From: [Scytonema hofmanni] UTEX 2349
Lineage (GTDB): Bacteria > Cyanobacteriota > Cyanobacteriia > Cyanobacteriales > Nostocaceae
Direction: 5' to 3'
DNA length: 37,555 bases
Assembly (NCBI RefSeq): GCF_000582685.1
Contig: NZ_KK073769.1
Span: forward strand, 1,433,848 to 1,471,402
The translations under genes were made by a program, and so were the position numbers. Below the pieces are notes generated by a model. That model searched no databases and was not told the DNA's origin. It saw only the letters and a program-made list of their open reading frames with translations. This document shows, one piece after another, positions 1 to 8,221 of the stretch (positions are counted from its first letter, which is position 1; each line of letters opens with the position of its first letter).

Positions 1-25
1 TCATCGTTGCGCCTACCTTAATGGA

Positions 26-439
26 TTAATCTCTGCTCGCTAAATAAAAAGTGGGATGCTCCCCGCGACGCGGGTCATTTTTCACCAATAATAAAGAATT
101 GCGTGCTTCTCCCACACCTGAAAGCCTTGCCATGCAAATATATCGCCAGACTGTTTCTTCTACATCTTGGGCGTTCACCGTCAAGTCTATCTCAAATTGT
201 TGAGCGCCAAGAGCAAATCTTTCTGCATAATAGTAAGATAGCCCACGTTGCCACAGATAAGGCTTCAAACGTGGATCAAGTTGCTCTGCCATATCGAAAT
301 CTTGAATCGATTCATTAATTTTGGCAAGCTGAAAATTGACCATGCCTCGTTGAATGTAAGCTTTTGGATCTTTTGGTTGATTTTGGATGATATGGTTCCA
401 GTGTTGAAGTTGATTTTTGAGAGGATTTGAAAAAAACAT
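26..439 (-). CDS. TPR-repeat protein, probably C-terminally truncated
   Basis: A 137-residue soluble protein with no signal peptide. Residues about 26-95 read as tetratricopeptide helices (AYIQRGMVNFQLAKINESIQ, then a second helix pair containing LWQRGLSYYYAERF), a fold that usually mediates protein-protein contacts. The ATG start is the only reasonable one. From memory, cyanobacterial relatives continue well past the KNDPR segment; here the last 15 or so residues (RRGEHPTFYLASRD) look unrelated and the frame stops at once, next to a GC-rich palindromic stretch (cccgcgacgcggg). I infer truncation by a small rearrangement or insertion, so this may be a pseudogene. The molecular partner is unknown. 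Confidence 0.55.
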   Translation of the reverse strand: MFFSNPLKNQLQHWNHIIQNQPKDPKAYIQRGMVNFQLAKINESIQDFDMAEQLDPRLKPYLWQRGLSYYYAERFALGAQQFEIDLTVNAQDVEETVWRYICMARLSGVGEARNSLLLVKNDPRRGEHPTFYLASRD

Positions 440-628
440 TTGTTTGTTAGTGCGATCGCTCTTCCTTATATGAATTTATTTTATATTTTTTCACTTTTCA
501 CCGAAAACGTGTAAATAAATTGCATACATGTAATAATTAACTTTAAAAGTACTTGCTTGCCTGCACCTGCAAGATAAACTTCGTAATTAATAGATAGTCA
601 GAATATTAGAAATTATCAGTAATCACAA

Positions 629-1396
629 ATGAGCGATCGTTGGACACTCAAAGGAAAGAAAGCACTGGTTACAGGTGCTAGCAAAGGTATTGGACTAGCT
701 GTTGCCACTGAGTTCTTATCTTTAGGTGCAGAAGTCACCATTGTAGCTCGAAATTCTAAGGATATAAATCAACAATTGAGCACTTGGCAACAAGCGGGAT
801 TACCTGCTTATGTTATTAGCGCAGATGTCGCAACCGCTGATGGTCGTCAAGCTATCTTTGAGCAAGTAGGCAAAACTATGGGTAAATTAGATATATTAGT
901 CAACAATGTGGGAACAAATATTAGCAAAAAAGTCGTAGAGTACACGATGGCTGAATATGAGTTCATCCTTCAGACAAACTTGACTTCAATTTTTGAGATG
1001 TGCCGACTGTTTTACCCTCTCCTAAAAAATGGGCAAAACAGCAGCATTGTTAATATGAGTTCTGTCGCTGGTTTGGTTTCTAACCGCACGGGTGCGCCTT
1101 ATGGTATGACTAAAGCAGCTATTAATCAACTAACGCGATCGCTATCAGTTGAATGGGCACAAGATCGGATTAGAGTCAATAGTGTAGCACCTTGGGCTAT
1201 TTATACGCCTCTAACTAAATCTGTACTCGATAACCAGGATTTTCTCGACTTAGTTTTATCCCAAACACCTATGGGACGTGTGGGTAAACCAGAAGAAGTC
1301 GCAGGTATTGTGGCGTTTCTTTCTATGCCAATGGCATCTTTTATCACTGGTCAATGTATTGGGGTAGACGGCGGATTTTTAGCTTTCGGTTTTTAA
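629..1396 (+). CDS. SDR family oxidoreductase (tropinone-reductase-like)
   Basis: Classical short-chain dehydrogenase/reductase, 255 residues, the normal length. The NAD(P)-binding TGxxxGIG motif is at residues 15-22 (TGASKGIG), the NNVG motif at 92-95, the catalytic Asn at 117, Ser at 144/145, and the YxxxK pair at Tyr158/Lys162; the C-terminal GQCIGVDGG segment is also standard. The closest recognisable subgroup is the tropinone reductase-like SDRs, cytosolic NADPH-dependent carbonyl reductases; the substrate cannot be told from sequence. ATG start, with no strong Shine-Dalgarno. The gene stands alone: the neighbour upstream is on the other strand and the rhomboid gene downstream is 400 bases away across mobile repeats. 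Confidence 0.93.
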   Translation: MSDRWTLKGKKALVTGASKGIGLAVATEFLSLGAEVTIVARNSKDINQQLSTWQQAGLPAYVISADVATADGRQAIFEQVGKTMGKLDILVNNVGTNISKKVVEYTMAEYEFILQTNLTSIFEMCRLFYPLLKNGQNSSIVNMSSVAGLVSNRTGAPYGMTKAAINQLTRSLSVEWAQDRIRVNSVAPWAIYTPLTKSVLDNQDFLDLVLSQTPMGRVGKPEEVAGIVAFLSMPMASFITGQCIGVDGGFLAFGF

Positions 1397-1421
1397 GTCT
1401 AAATTTACTCTCATCAATTTC

Positions 1422-1627
1422 AGGACTTACGCACCGACTACGTATTTCCGTCATTGCGACGCAAGGAAGCAATCTCAAAGTCTTGTTTTCTCGTAACAAG
1501 TGCGTAATACCAATTCTTTATGAGGCTGCGCTTAATAACCCGACGAGTAAACTCGCGGCTAAACGAACGAAGCCCACTTGCGTGGGCTAAATTAGGCGTA
1601 TCTTCACACAGAAATGGTATAAGTCCT
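1422..1627. repeat. Outer miniature repeat element, interrupted
   Basis: Inverted terminal repeat AGGACTTACGCA at 1422-1433. Its partner TGCGTAAGTCCT is split: TGCGTAA at 1501-1507 and GTCCT at 1623-1627. Removing the 112-bp element between them together with one copy of TAA restores the perfect 12-bp inverted repeat. The core includes a CGTCATTGCGA-type segment common in dispersed bacterial repeats. No coding capacity. This accounts for most of the 1397-1800 gap; nothing else is recognised there. Confidence 0.75.
1508..1619. mobile_element. 112-bp MITE, copy 1, nested in another repeat
   Basis: Terminal inverted repeats TACCAATTCT / AGAAATGGTA (one mismatch), an internal hairpin GCCCACTTGCGTGGGCT, no ORF. 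Flanked by TAA on both sides (1505-1507, 1620-1622), read as a 3-bp target duplication. A second copy of identical length and closely similar sequence lies at 17102-17213, flanked by TTA. The TNA-type duplications suggest mobilisation in trans by an IS5-type (IS1031-like) transposase; the source is not in this window, since the IS copies present have different ends. Confidence 0.8.
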
Positions 1628-1800
1628 AAATTTGAATCAAGTGTGGTATGTAGCTATATCTTGTAATCAGCCGTTTTCCATCTAAGCATTTCTGACAAAA
1701 TTCACTACTTAATATCTAAAATCTGCCCACCGGCTAGAAGAAACTATGCACAAAATTCTGTATTGTGAGGCTAGTTTCTCAAAAATAAGTAAAAACACTT

Positions 1801-2523
1801 GTGGTTCCAATTAGAGACAATAATCCCATCACAATCACCCCTTATGTCACTTATGGGCTGATTGCTGCTAACGTCCTGGCTTTTCTTTATGAAGCAAGTC
1901 TTCCTCCCCAAGCATTAAATGGATTTTTACACCTGGCAGCTGTAGTACCGCGAGAACTAACCGCTAGTTTTGCCGGAATTGCCCTAAATCAGCCAGTTCC
2001 AGAGTGGGCAACCTTGATTAGTTCCCAATTTCTCCACGCTGGTTTGTTGCACTTGGGCGGTAATATGTTGTTTCTCTGGATTTTTGGCAACAACGTTGAA
2101 GATAAGTTAGGGCATTTCAAATATTTGCTTTTCTACTTATCTTGCGGTGTTTTGGCAGGGTTAAGCCAATGGTACTTTTCGCAAAGTTCTAATATACCTT
2201 CCTTGGGTGCGAGTGGAGCGATCGCCGGAATTTTAGGTGCATACATTCTCCGCTTTCCCCAAGTCGAAATTGTCGGCGTCGTTCCTCTAGGCTTTTTCTT
2301 CCCTACCTTCCGCGTTCCAGCTTATTTCTTTCTTGGATTTTGGTTTATCCAACAAGCTTTCTACGGAATCGCAAGTTTAGAGACACCGGCTAACATCGGT
2401 ATGGAAAACGGCGGTATTGCTTATTGGGCACACGCAGGCGGTTTTGTGTTTGGGGCGATTCTCGGTCCTGTGTTAGGCTTGTTTAGCGATAAATCTAACG
2501 ACGATTATTTGTACAAAGAGTGA
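1801..2523 (+). CDS. Rhomboid family intramembrane serine protease, copy 1
   Basis: A 240-residue multi-spanning membrane protein with the rhomboid signature: LHLGGN at residues 83-88 (Asn of the oxyanion region), catalytic Ser138 in GASG within helix 4, GAIAGILGAY after it, and catalytic His211 in WAHAGG followed by a glycine-rich last helix. Rhomboids cleave transmembrane substrates within the lipid bilayer. The start is GTG, giving a short N-terminus that parallels that of the next gene (MVPIRDNNP versus MFPLYDENP), which supports it. It is followed after 118 bases by a paralogue on the same strand; a perfect palindrome lies between them. Substrate unknown. Confidence 0.93.
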   Translation: MVPIRDNNPITITPYVTYGLIAANVLAFLYEASLPPQALNGFLHLAAVVPRELTASFAGIALNQPVPEWATLISSQFLHAGLLHLGGNMLFLWIFGNNVEDKLGHFKYLLFYLSCGVLAGLSQWYFSQSSNIPSLGASGAIAGILGAYILRFPQVEIVGVVPLGFFFPTFRVPAYFFLGFWFIQQAFYGIASLETPANIGMENGGIAYWAHAGGFVFGAILGPVLGLFSDKSNDDYLYKE

Positions 2524-2561
2524 AATAAATATTGATTTGTAAATCAGCATAAACTTTACTT

Positions 2562-2595
2562 GTAGTTCGCGCTTCAGCGCTGAAGCGCGAACTAC
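2562..2595. repeat. Perfect 34-bp palindrome between rhomboid genes
   Basis: GTAGTTCGCGCTTCAGC followed directly by its exact reverse complement. It could fold in RNA as a 17-bp stem with no loop spacer and might attenuate or stabilise a transcript joining the two rhomboid genes; equally it may be only a dispersed palindromic repeat. No T-run follows, so it is not a typical intrinsic terminator. Confidence 0.85.
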
Positions 2596-2641
2596 TTTAT
2601 CAGGATATATTGCAATTAATCAATAATAAGGAAAAACATCT

Positions 2642-3316
2642 GTGTTTCCCCTTTACGATGAAAACCCGACGCGAATCACTCCGTATTTTACCTACGGGTT
2701 GATTGGGATGAACATTTTAGTTTTTCTTCATGAAGTCAGTCTGTCAGGACAAGCATTAGAACCATTTTTTGAGTCCTATGCGGTAATACCACAAGAGTTA
2801 ACCACCAACTTTGCCCAAGAATGGACAACCTTATTCACGTCACAATTTTTACACGGTGGCTGGTGGCATTTAATCTCGAATATGGTGTATCTCTGGGTTT
2901 TTGGCAACAATATTGAAGACCGCTTAGGTCACTTCAAGTATATAATTTTTTATTTGGCGTGCGGTGCATTAGCTGCTATGTGCCAGTGGTTTGTCGGGGT
3001 AAATTCGCAAATTCCATCTTTGGGAGCGAGTGGTGCGATCGCCGGAATTTTAGGTGCGTACATTATCCGCTTTGCCCATGTGAAAGTTGTCACCTTAATT
3101 TTCTTAGGATTTTTCGTCACCACCATCAGAATTCCCGCACTAATAATAATCGGACTTTTCTTTGTCCAGAATGTGATATCTGGTCTAGCCAGCCTGCAAC
3201 AAGCCGCCAATATGAGTGTAGAATCAGGCGGAGTTGCTTACTGGGCACACATAGGTGGCTTTGTCTTTGGGATAATGCTCGGTCCCTTATTTGGCTTATT
3301 TAGGCAAAGTGAGTAA
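2642..3316 (+). CDS. Rhomboid family intramembrane serine protease, copy 2
   Basis: Paralogue of the preceding gene (224 residues), colinear over its whole length, with Asn80 (HLISN), catalytic Ser130 (GASG) and His203 (WAHIGG). Both catalytic residues are intact, so it should be an active intramembrane protease. GTG start preceded by an AAGGA box about ten bases upstream. Compared with copy 1, the loop before the first catalytic-core helix is about ten residues shorter (copy 1 has an extra segment around residues 55-68). The tandem arrangement points to gene duplication, but the divergence is large enough for the two to differ in substrate. Confidence 0.93.
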   Translation: MFPLYDENPTRITPYFTYGLIGMNILVFLHEVSLSGQALEPFFESYAVIPQELTTNFAQEWTTLFTSQFLHGGWWHLISNMVYLWVFGNNIEDRLGHFKYIIFYLACGALAAMCQWFVGVNSQIPSLGASGAIAGILGAYIIRFAHVKVVTLIFLGFFVTTIRIPALIIIGLFFVQNVISGLASLQQAANMSVESGGVAYWAHIGGFVFGIMLGPLFGLFRQSE

Positions 3317-3330
3317 AGGAGTGGGGGAAA

Positions 3331-3427
3331 TACGGTTCGGATAATAAATATTCGATAAATCTTGTAGAGACGCGATATATCGCGTCTCTACATACCCTAA
3401 ATCACCACAAAAAATCCTTGAACCGTA
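3331..3427. repeat. 97-bp inverted-repeat element with internal palindrome
   Basis: Bounded by TACGGTTCGG (3331-3340) and TTGAACCGTA (3418-3427). The core contains the perfect 28-bp palindrome GTAGAGACGCGATA plus its complement at 3364-3391. Related ends occur at 18872-18969 (98 bp) and 26448-26547. It lies between the converging ends of the rhomboid and Wzc-like genes, where the hairpin could also act as a transcription stop in both directions. Confidence 0.65.
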
Positions 3428-3433
3428 TTGCCA

Positions 3434-5584
3434 TTACCCAACAGACACTTCTCGTTCCTCAGGTGGATAGATTCGTGGTGCAATTGGCTCAGGTATGGAA
3501 ACGATGATATCAGCGCCATTAATAATGATTCCTAATAGCCCCAATTCAGATTCAGTTAATTGATCCACAGCTTCACCGAGCATGTTTTCTTGTGTATAAT
3601 TTGGTCGTGCTACCAACACCATGCCATCGCTGTAAGGTTGAATTAACAAGGGGTCATTAGATAAGCTGAGAGTGCTAGTATCTAAAATTACTAAATCGTA
3701 ACGTTGGCGAGCATCCTCCATCAGCTTTCGCATTTCGCTTGATTCTAGAATAGCGGCAGATTGGCGCACAGGACCCGGACTAGGAACAATATATAAATTT
3801 TCGACATCAGGAACTAAGTAAATACACTCACTCAAGCTGCCGTAATAGCGTAGGGGTTCAAGAGTAGCATCGGGGTCGAGATTAACATTGAGCGATTGAC
3901 AACGGCTATGCGATCGCAAATCTGTTTCAATAATCAAAGTTCGTTTACCAGCACGGGCAGAAGCAATGCCCAAATTATAAGCACTCACGGTTTTTCCTTC
4001 CGAACTGCTGGTGCTAGTAATCAACACTACCTTCAAGTTTTTCCCACCAATGCGGCGCAGATTACTGCGTAACTTTTCATAATACTCTAAATAAGGAGAC
4101 TCCGCAGAAAGTATTGTTGGCACTGCTTCTTTACTTAAATCATCAACTGGCATTAAAGGCAATTCGCCCAGCAGAGCCACTTCTCGTTGTTTGAGGTTGT
4201 CGCGAATATCTTCCTGGGTTTTGAAAGTCCCTTCCATTGCTCCTAACAAAAATATTACCCCGCCACCAACTAATAATCCAAGTATTGCGCCTACACCCAA
4301 AGTAATTGGCACACTCTTTGGCGGTTTTTGGTCGCTAATGACTACTGGTGGTTTAGCAATGCTGAGACTAGTGACAGTTTCTGCTTCTGCGGTTCTCGCA
4401 TCAGCTAGCTTTATTTGCATTTGGTCATAGACGGTTTTTTTGAGTAGGATATCTTGCTCTAAGCGCGATCGCTCCAATTGCTTATTAGGTATCAGAGAAT
4501 ACTCTTGTCGCAATCGCGCCTCTTGTTTAACTTCGTCAGCTAGTTGCTTTTGTAAAGTATCCCGTTGGGTTTGCAAAGCCACCAGTTGATTTGCCAATAA
4601 TTGGCGTGCCGGGTCTAAATTGCTATTGCTACGAATAGCTACAGCGTTAGGAGTCAAAGCCGCTGCCGTACCACCACCACCTACTACCTCAGTTGCACGT
4701 TGTTGTAATAGTTTTTCCGAAGTTTCTTTCTGACGTCGCAATTGAATCATTGTTGGGTGTTGTGGACGCAAGTCTTTTTTGAGCAATTCAATTTGCGACT
4801 CAGTTTGATAAATTTGCGATCGCAAGTTGGCAAGAATCGGATCGGCACTTAAAGCTGAAGATACATAAGCTTGGTTAACTGTCAACCCCAGTTTATTTTG
4901 CAAACTGGCAAGTTGAGCATCAATTCCGGAGAGCGTTAGTTGAATTTGCCGTTGCTGACCTTGGCTGATAGTGACTGCGTTTAACAAACTGCCATTTTCC
5001 GCAGCTAATATAGCAGGTCGTTGCAGGCGATCGTACCTTTCTAATTTCTGTTCAGCAGCTTGCAATTCTACCTTTGCTCGTGGTACCCGCTCGTTAATTT
5101 TGGCAATAATTGCCTTTAATCGCCCAGTATTAATCTCACCGCTTAACTTGACCATTGCTTGCATTAATGCCAGCACAGTCTCTTGCGCCCGCTTCGGGTC
5201 ACTATCTTTATATTTGATTTCAATAATTGCCGGGGCAGCAGCTTCTCCTTCCTTCGCTGCTTTGGGAACACTCAGCGCCACATTTTCACCAATTTTTTTC
5301 GGCTTGACCTTTACTTGCATTGCCACAGATTCAATTATCTGGTCTGAGAGCAAAATTTCCTGGCTGAGTTCTTGCCCTTGCTGCTGAATTTGCGTACCAG
5401 TTGCTGAGAAAGAAACTGGTGGACGAGTGTAGGCAAGTGCAGCACTGGTTAGATAGCTAGGGGCTGGATCTGGTTGCACAGCCACCAGAGTTGACCCCGC
5501 TACAACTAAACCAAAACTGGCTAATCCAATCCACTTGTACTTATCAAAAGCAATCAGGTAGCGCTTAACAATGGGTGAAGCCAT
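3434..5584 (-). CDS. Wzc/GumC-type polysaccharide chain-length protein with BY-kinase-like domain
   Basis: 716 residues from the ATG at 5582-5584; a TTG 12 bases earlier is less likely. Architecture: transmembrane helix about 18-38, Wzz-type periplasmic region with long coiled coils (about 150-395), second helix about 424-448, then a cytoplasmic CpsD/CapB-like ATPase domain with Walker A SSSEGKT (about 526-533), Walker A' LIIETDL (550-557) and Walker B LVILDT (631-636). Such inner-membrane proteins regulate chain length and export of capsular or exopolysaccharide together with an outer-membrane Wza. Walker A' and B deviate from the usual DxD and DTPP forms, and the C-terminus carries one tyrosine (RIYPPEE) instead of a Tyr cluster, so autophosphorylation is doubtful. 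The Wza-like gene lies 110 bases upstream on the same strand, suggesting one operon. Confidence 0.9.
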   Translation of the reverse strand: MASPIVKRYLIAFDKYKWIGLASFGLVVAGSTLVAVQPDPAPSYLTSAALAYTRPPVSFSATGTQIQQQGQELSQEILLSDQIIESVAMQVKVKPKKIGENVALSVPKAAKEGEAAAPAIIEIKYKDSDPKRAQETVLALMQAMVKLSGEINTGRLKAIIAKINERVPRAKVELQAAEQKLERYDRLQRPAILAAENGSLLNAVTISQGQQRQIQLTLSGIDAQLASLQNKLGLTVNQAYVSSALSADPILANLRSQIYQTESQIELLKKDLRPQHPTMIQLRRQKETSEKLLQQRATEVVGGGGTAAALTPNAVAIRSNSNLDPARQLLANQLVALQTQRDTLQKQLADEVKQEARLRQEYSLIPNKQLERSRLEQDILLKKTVYDQMQIKLADARTAEAETVTSLSIAKPPVVISDQKPPKSVPITLGVGAILGLLVGGGVIFLLGAMEGTFKTQEDIRDNLKQREVALLGELPLMPVDDLSKEAVPTILSAESPYLEYYEKLRSNLRRIGGKNLKVVLITSTSSSEGKTVSAYNLGIASARAGKRTLIIETDLRSHSRCQSLNVNLDPDATLEPLRYYGSLSECIYLVPDVENLYIVPSPGPVRQSAAILESSEMRKLMEDARQRYDLVILDTSTLSLSNDPLLIQPYSDGMVLVARPNYTQENMLGEAVDQLTESELGLLGIIINGADIIVSIPEPIAPRIYPPEEREVSVG

Positions 5585-5694
5585 AACAATAATCAAATTC
5601 TTAGGCAGGTTTTAGCAGAAGCAGGAAAAACAAAGCGATCGCATCTTTAACTTTAAACAAGTTTTGTGACCAACAGCAAAAGGGAAGAAAGCAA

Positions 5695-7053
5695 CTAGTT
5701 TGAGTTACCACTAAAAGTGTCAAAGAAGCGGATAAAACTTTCAACATTGAAAAAAGGTCGAGTAATCGTAGTCAAAAGATTAGTAATTTTACCGATCAGG
5801 GTTCGACCTACAACAATAACATCATTGTCTTGTAGAGGCACGTTTTGAGACACATCGCCGGAAAGTGCCTTTTTCGCATCAAGTTTTTGGGTGACGGCTT
5901 TACCTTGTTCTGGATCGAAGCGAACAAGAGCAATGTCTCGGAGATTAGCAGTATCCGGATTAATTCCGCCTATAGCATCTATAAAACTACTACCATTAGG
6001 TAGCGTTTGAGTGGTAATTCCGCCAGCCGCATAATTTAAAACGCGGATTCTAATTTGCGGTTGAGCTAGAGTTGAACGAGCTACTAAATTTCGGTCATAA
6101 CCGTCATTAGCACCAATTTCTCGACGCGGCACAATTATCGCATCACCGTCTTGCAAACGTAAATTAGGCAATGAGCTAGCATTTTGCAACGTCGCATACA
6201 AATCAATAGTTTGTGAAATTATAGAACCATCAATTAATCTCCGCCGCACTTGCACTTGCCGCAGGTCTGCGTTGAGCGTTGAACCCCCAGCTATCAGCAG
6301 CGCATCAGCAATGCGGGGTGTCGGGGAAGCGATCGGATAAATTCCTGGACGCGGCACTTCACCACTAATCGTAACTTGAACTGGTCGCGCCCCTGCCAGC
6401 CCGACTGCCACAACCGGATCGACCAAAATGCGACTTAAACCCAAGCGAATTTTTTCTTGAGCTTCTTCCAAACTCAAGCCTTGTACGGAAACTGTTCCCA
6501 ATTGCGGTACTACAATATTGCCCTCAGGATTTATTTGTGCTTGAAAACTCAAATCTGGACGTTGCCTAGAGAGTGATAAAGCCACAATCGGATCGATCAC
6601 AAACCGATTTAAACCAGAGCTAATTTTTGCTTCTGCTTGTTTTAAAGTTAAACCTTGTAGCGACACTGTACCCAGTAACGGGACTGCAATATTGCCTTCA
6701 GGATTTATTTGCGCTTGAAAACTTAAATCAGAAAAGCGCTGAACCACAACGCTGATTAAATCTCCAGGTCCTAAGCGGTAGCGACCTGGAGGAGATTGAA
6801 CTGTAATCCCCAATACATCTCCAGGTCCTAAAAGATAGCGACCTAGTTGGGGTGATATTCCCTCGTTTAAACCCGCAGGTGCAAAATCAACACTTGATGG
6901 GGGTGAAGGAGGTTGCCCTTGCCCCTGTCCTGGAGAGGGTAAAGGTTGAGCCACAACATCCGGAACAGATATTGTACAGAACACCCCTACCTGAAGACTA
7001 ACAAGACACAAAGCGCTGAATACACGCCTAGAATAACCGATAACTATGAACAT
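5695..7053 (-). CDS. Wza-type polysaccharide export protein with duplicated export domain
   Basis: 452 residues from the ATG at 7051-7053 (TTG 12 bases upstream rejected). Hydrophobic signal-like segment at residues 9-35 ending VVAQ, then a proline/glutamine-rich linker (36-53). Two RYxLGPGD motifs (72-79 and 91-98) are followed by two near-identical Poly_export-type units beginning LSFQAQINPEGNI (about 109-162 and 168-220), then SLBB-type beta-grasp domains (TISGEVPRPGIYPI, about 228-315, and another about 335-416). The family forms the outer-membrane or periplasmic conduit for capsule/exopolysaccharide. Wza relatives normally carry one export unit; the second here is a recent internal duplication visible at DNA level. 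It forms the export pair with the downstream Wzc-like gene. Confidence 0.9.
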   Translation of the reverse strand: MFIVIGYSRRVFSALCLVSLQVGVFCTISVPDVVAQPLPSPGQGQGQPPSPPSSVDFAPAGLNEGISPQLGRYLLGPGDVLGITVQSPPGRYRLGPGDLISVVVQRFSDLSFQAQINPEGNIAVPLLGTVSLQGLTLKQAEAKISSGLNRFVIDPIVALSLSRQRPDLSFQAQINPEGNIVVPQLGTVSVQGLSLEEAQEKIRLGLSRILVDPVVAVGLAGARPVQVTISGEVPRPGIYPIASPTPRIADALLIAGGSTLNADLRQVQVRRRLIDGSIISQTIDLYATLQNASSLPNLRLQDGDAIIVPRREIGANDGYDRNLVARSTLAQPQIRIRVLNYAAGGITTQTLPNGSSFIDAIGGINPDTANLRDIALVRFDPEQGKAVTQKLDAKKALSGDVSQNVPLQDNDVIVVGRTLIGKITNLLTTITRPFFNVESFIRFFDTFSGNSN

Positions 7054-7220
7054 CAATCCAATCAAACTAAATTAAGAAATGCTGCGCCGACTCGCTATTT
7101 TACTCTGGAAATACTCTGGGTGTCCGCTCTTAATCAAACGTATTTTTATACAATTTATCTTTTTTTGCATCACCTAAGTACAGAATTTCGCTTTTTTCCT
7201 AGCGAATCCTCTAAAAAAAA

Positions 7221-7262
7221 CTCTGCGTACCTCTGCGCTTACTCTGCGTCCCTTTGCGTTAA
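7221..7262. repeat. CTCTGCG-type dispersed repeat
   Basis: Tandem-like variants of CTCTGCGTAC / CTCTGCGCTT / CTCTGCGTCC / CTTTGCGTT between the export cluster genes. This word series is common in intergenic DNA of filamentous cyanobacteria. No coding sequence is supported here. Confidence 0.6.
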
Positions 7263-7317
7263 AAAAAACGCGCTCGTTTTTAGGCAAAGCTTTACTAAAA
7301 CAGAAACCTAACTCCTT

Positions 7318-8010
7318 TTATAAAAAACTCCCCATTAATGCCCCTTGCACTGTTTCGCCAATAGACTTGGTTAAAGACCAAGTTGTTTCTACTTGCCCCA
7401 AGGGTTCCATCGGAATCATAATGCTGACGCAAACCCAAGGAGCACGCTGCTTGCGTAACTGTGCTAATTGATCTGCCGCAAACCACCGTATAGGTGATGG
7501 ATTTCCACCATTGGGGAAAGCATACCATTGCAAAACCGCAAATGTTTGCTTCATAGTGGAGGCGCGAAAAAATTGAGCCTCGACTTTAACTTGGGTTGAT
7601 GGTTGTTTTACCGTAAATTCTGCCAGACGATATTGAGCTACGTTCCACTGCTGCCAGCTTTCAATCTCTGTCCATTCTACTTCTGGTTGATTTTTAGAAT
7701 CAGTTTGCGGTAGCAAAAGCAAAGTAGCCTGAGTTTGTGTGCCTTGTTTTTTGATGACTTGCATTAACCATTTGTGTCCACCAATCTGTTGTTGGCTTTT
7801 TTCAATGGTTTGCCAACCAGGAAGGTTTAACCCTTGGTGCCGCAACTGTCTCAACTGTTTGATAGTGGTGATAGGAGGCAGCTTTTGCCATTGCCAGTGT
7901 CCTGTGATGTATCCGGGTACAGCTCCTATCACCAGCAGTATTAGTAACAATAAAAGCGCTGCTAATCTAGGAAATTGGTTTTCTTTGAGTAATTTAGAAA
8001 AGGATATCAT
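7318..8010 (-). CDS. Cyanoexosortase system-associated protein
   Basis: 230 residues from the ATG at 8008-8010; the longer frame begins with TTG and adds only five residues. One N-terminal transmembrane helix (about 14-36, rich in Leu/Ile) followed by a soluble, probably periplasmic domain with several Trp residues (PGWQTIEKS, EWTEIESWQQW, QWYAFPNGG, IRWFAADQLAQLR). This layout fits the EpsI-like/cyanoexosortase-associated family found next to exosortases, which is thought to assist protein sorting and surface polysaccharide production; biochemical function is not established. The exosortase gene is 211 bases upstream on the same strand. Assignment rests mainly on layout and context. Confidence 0.72.
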   Translation of the reverse strand: MISFSKLLKENQFPRLAALLLLLILLVIGAVPGYITGHWQWQKLPPITTIKQLRQLRHQGLNLPGWQTIEKSQQQIGGHKWLMQVIKKQGTQTQATLLLLPQTDSKNQPEVEWTEIESWQQWNVAQYRLAEFTVKQPSTQVKVEAQFFRASTMKQTFAVLQWYAFPNGGNPSPIRWFAADQLAQLRKQRAPWVCVSIMIPMEPLGQVETTWSLTKSIGETVQGALMGSFL

Positions 8011-8165
8011 AAGTAAAATTTGCAATACTTACGCAAAATTTTACCTGCTAAAATCACTTCCTGTGTTCAGTAATTTTGACACTCTCCTACGTATTTCCCT
8101 TTCCTCAGGTTTAGAGGGGCTTTTTGGTATTGCGATCGCTCCCCTAATATTACCAAAAAACCCTC

Positions 8166-8194
8166 GTAAAGACGTTCCGCCGGAACGTCTATAC
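8166..8194. repeat. GACGTTCCGCCGGAACGTC palindromic repeat
   Basis: Palindrome GACGTTCC(G/A)CCGGAACGTC with GTAAA / TATAC flanks. Other copies: 9153-9173 (partial), 9179-9207, 23269-23297 and 30233-30261 (one mismatch). All are intergenic. It sits between the exosortase and its partner gene, where it could form an RNA hairpin. Confidence 0.8.
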
Positions 8195-8221
8195 AATCGT
8201 ATGGAATGACGAATGCTGGCT

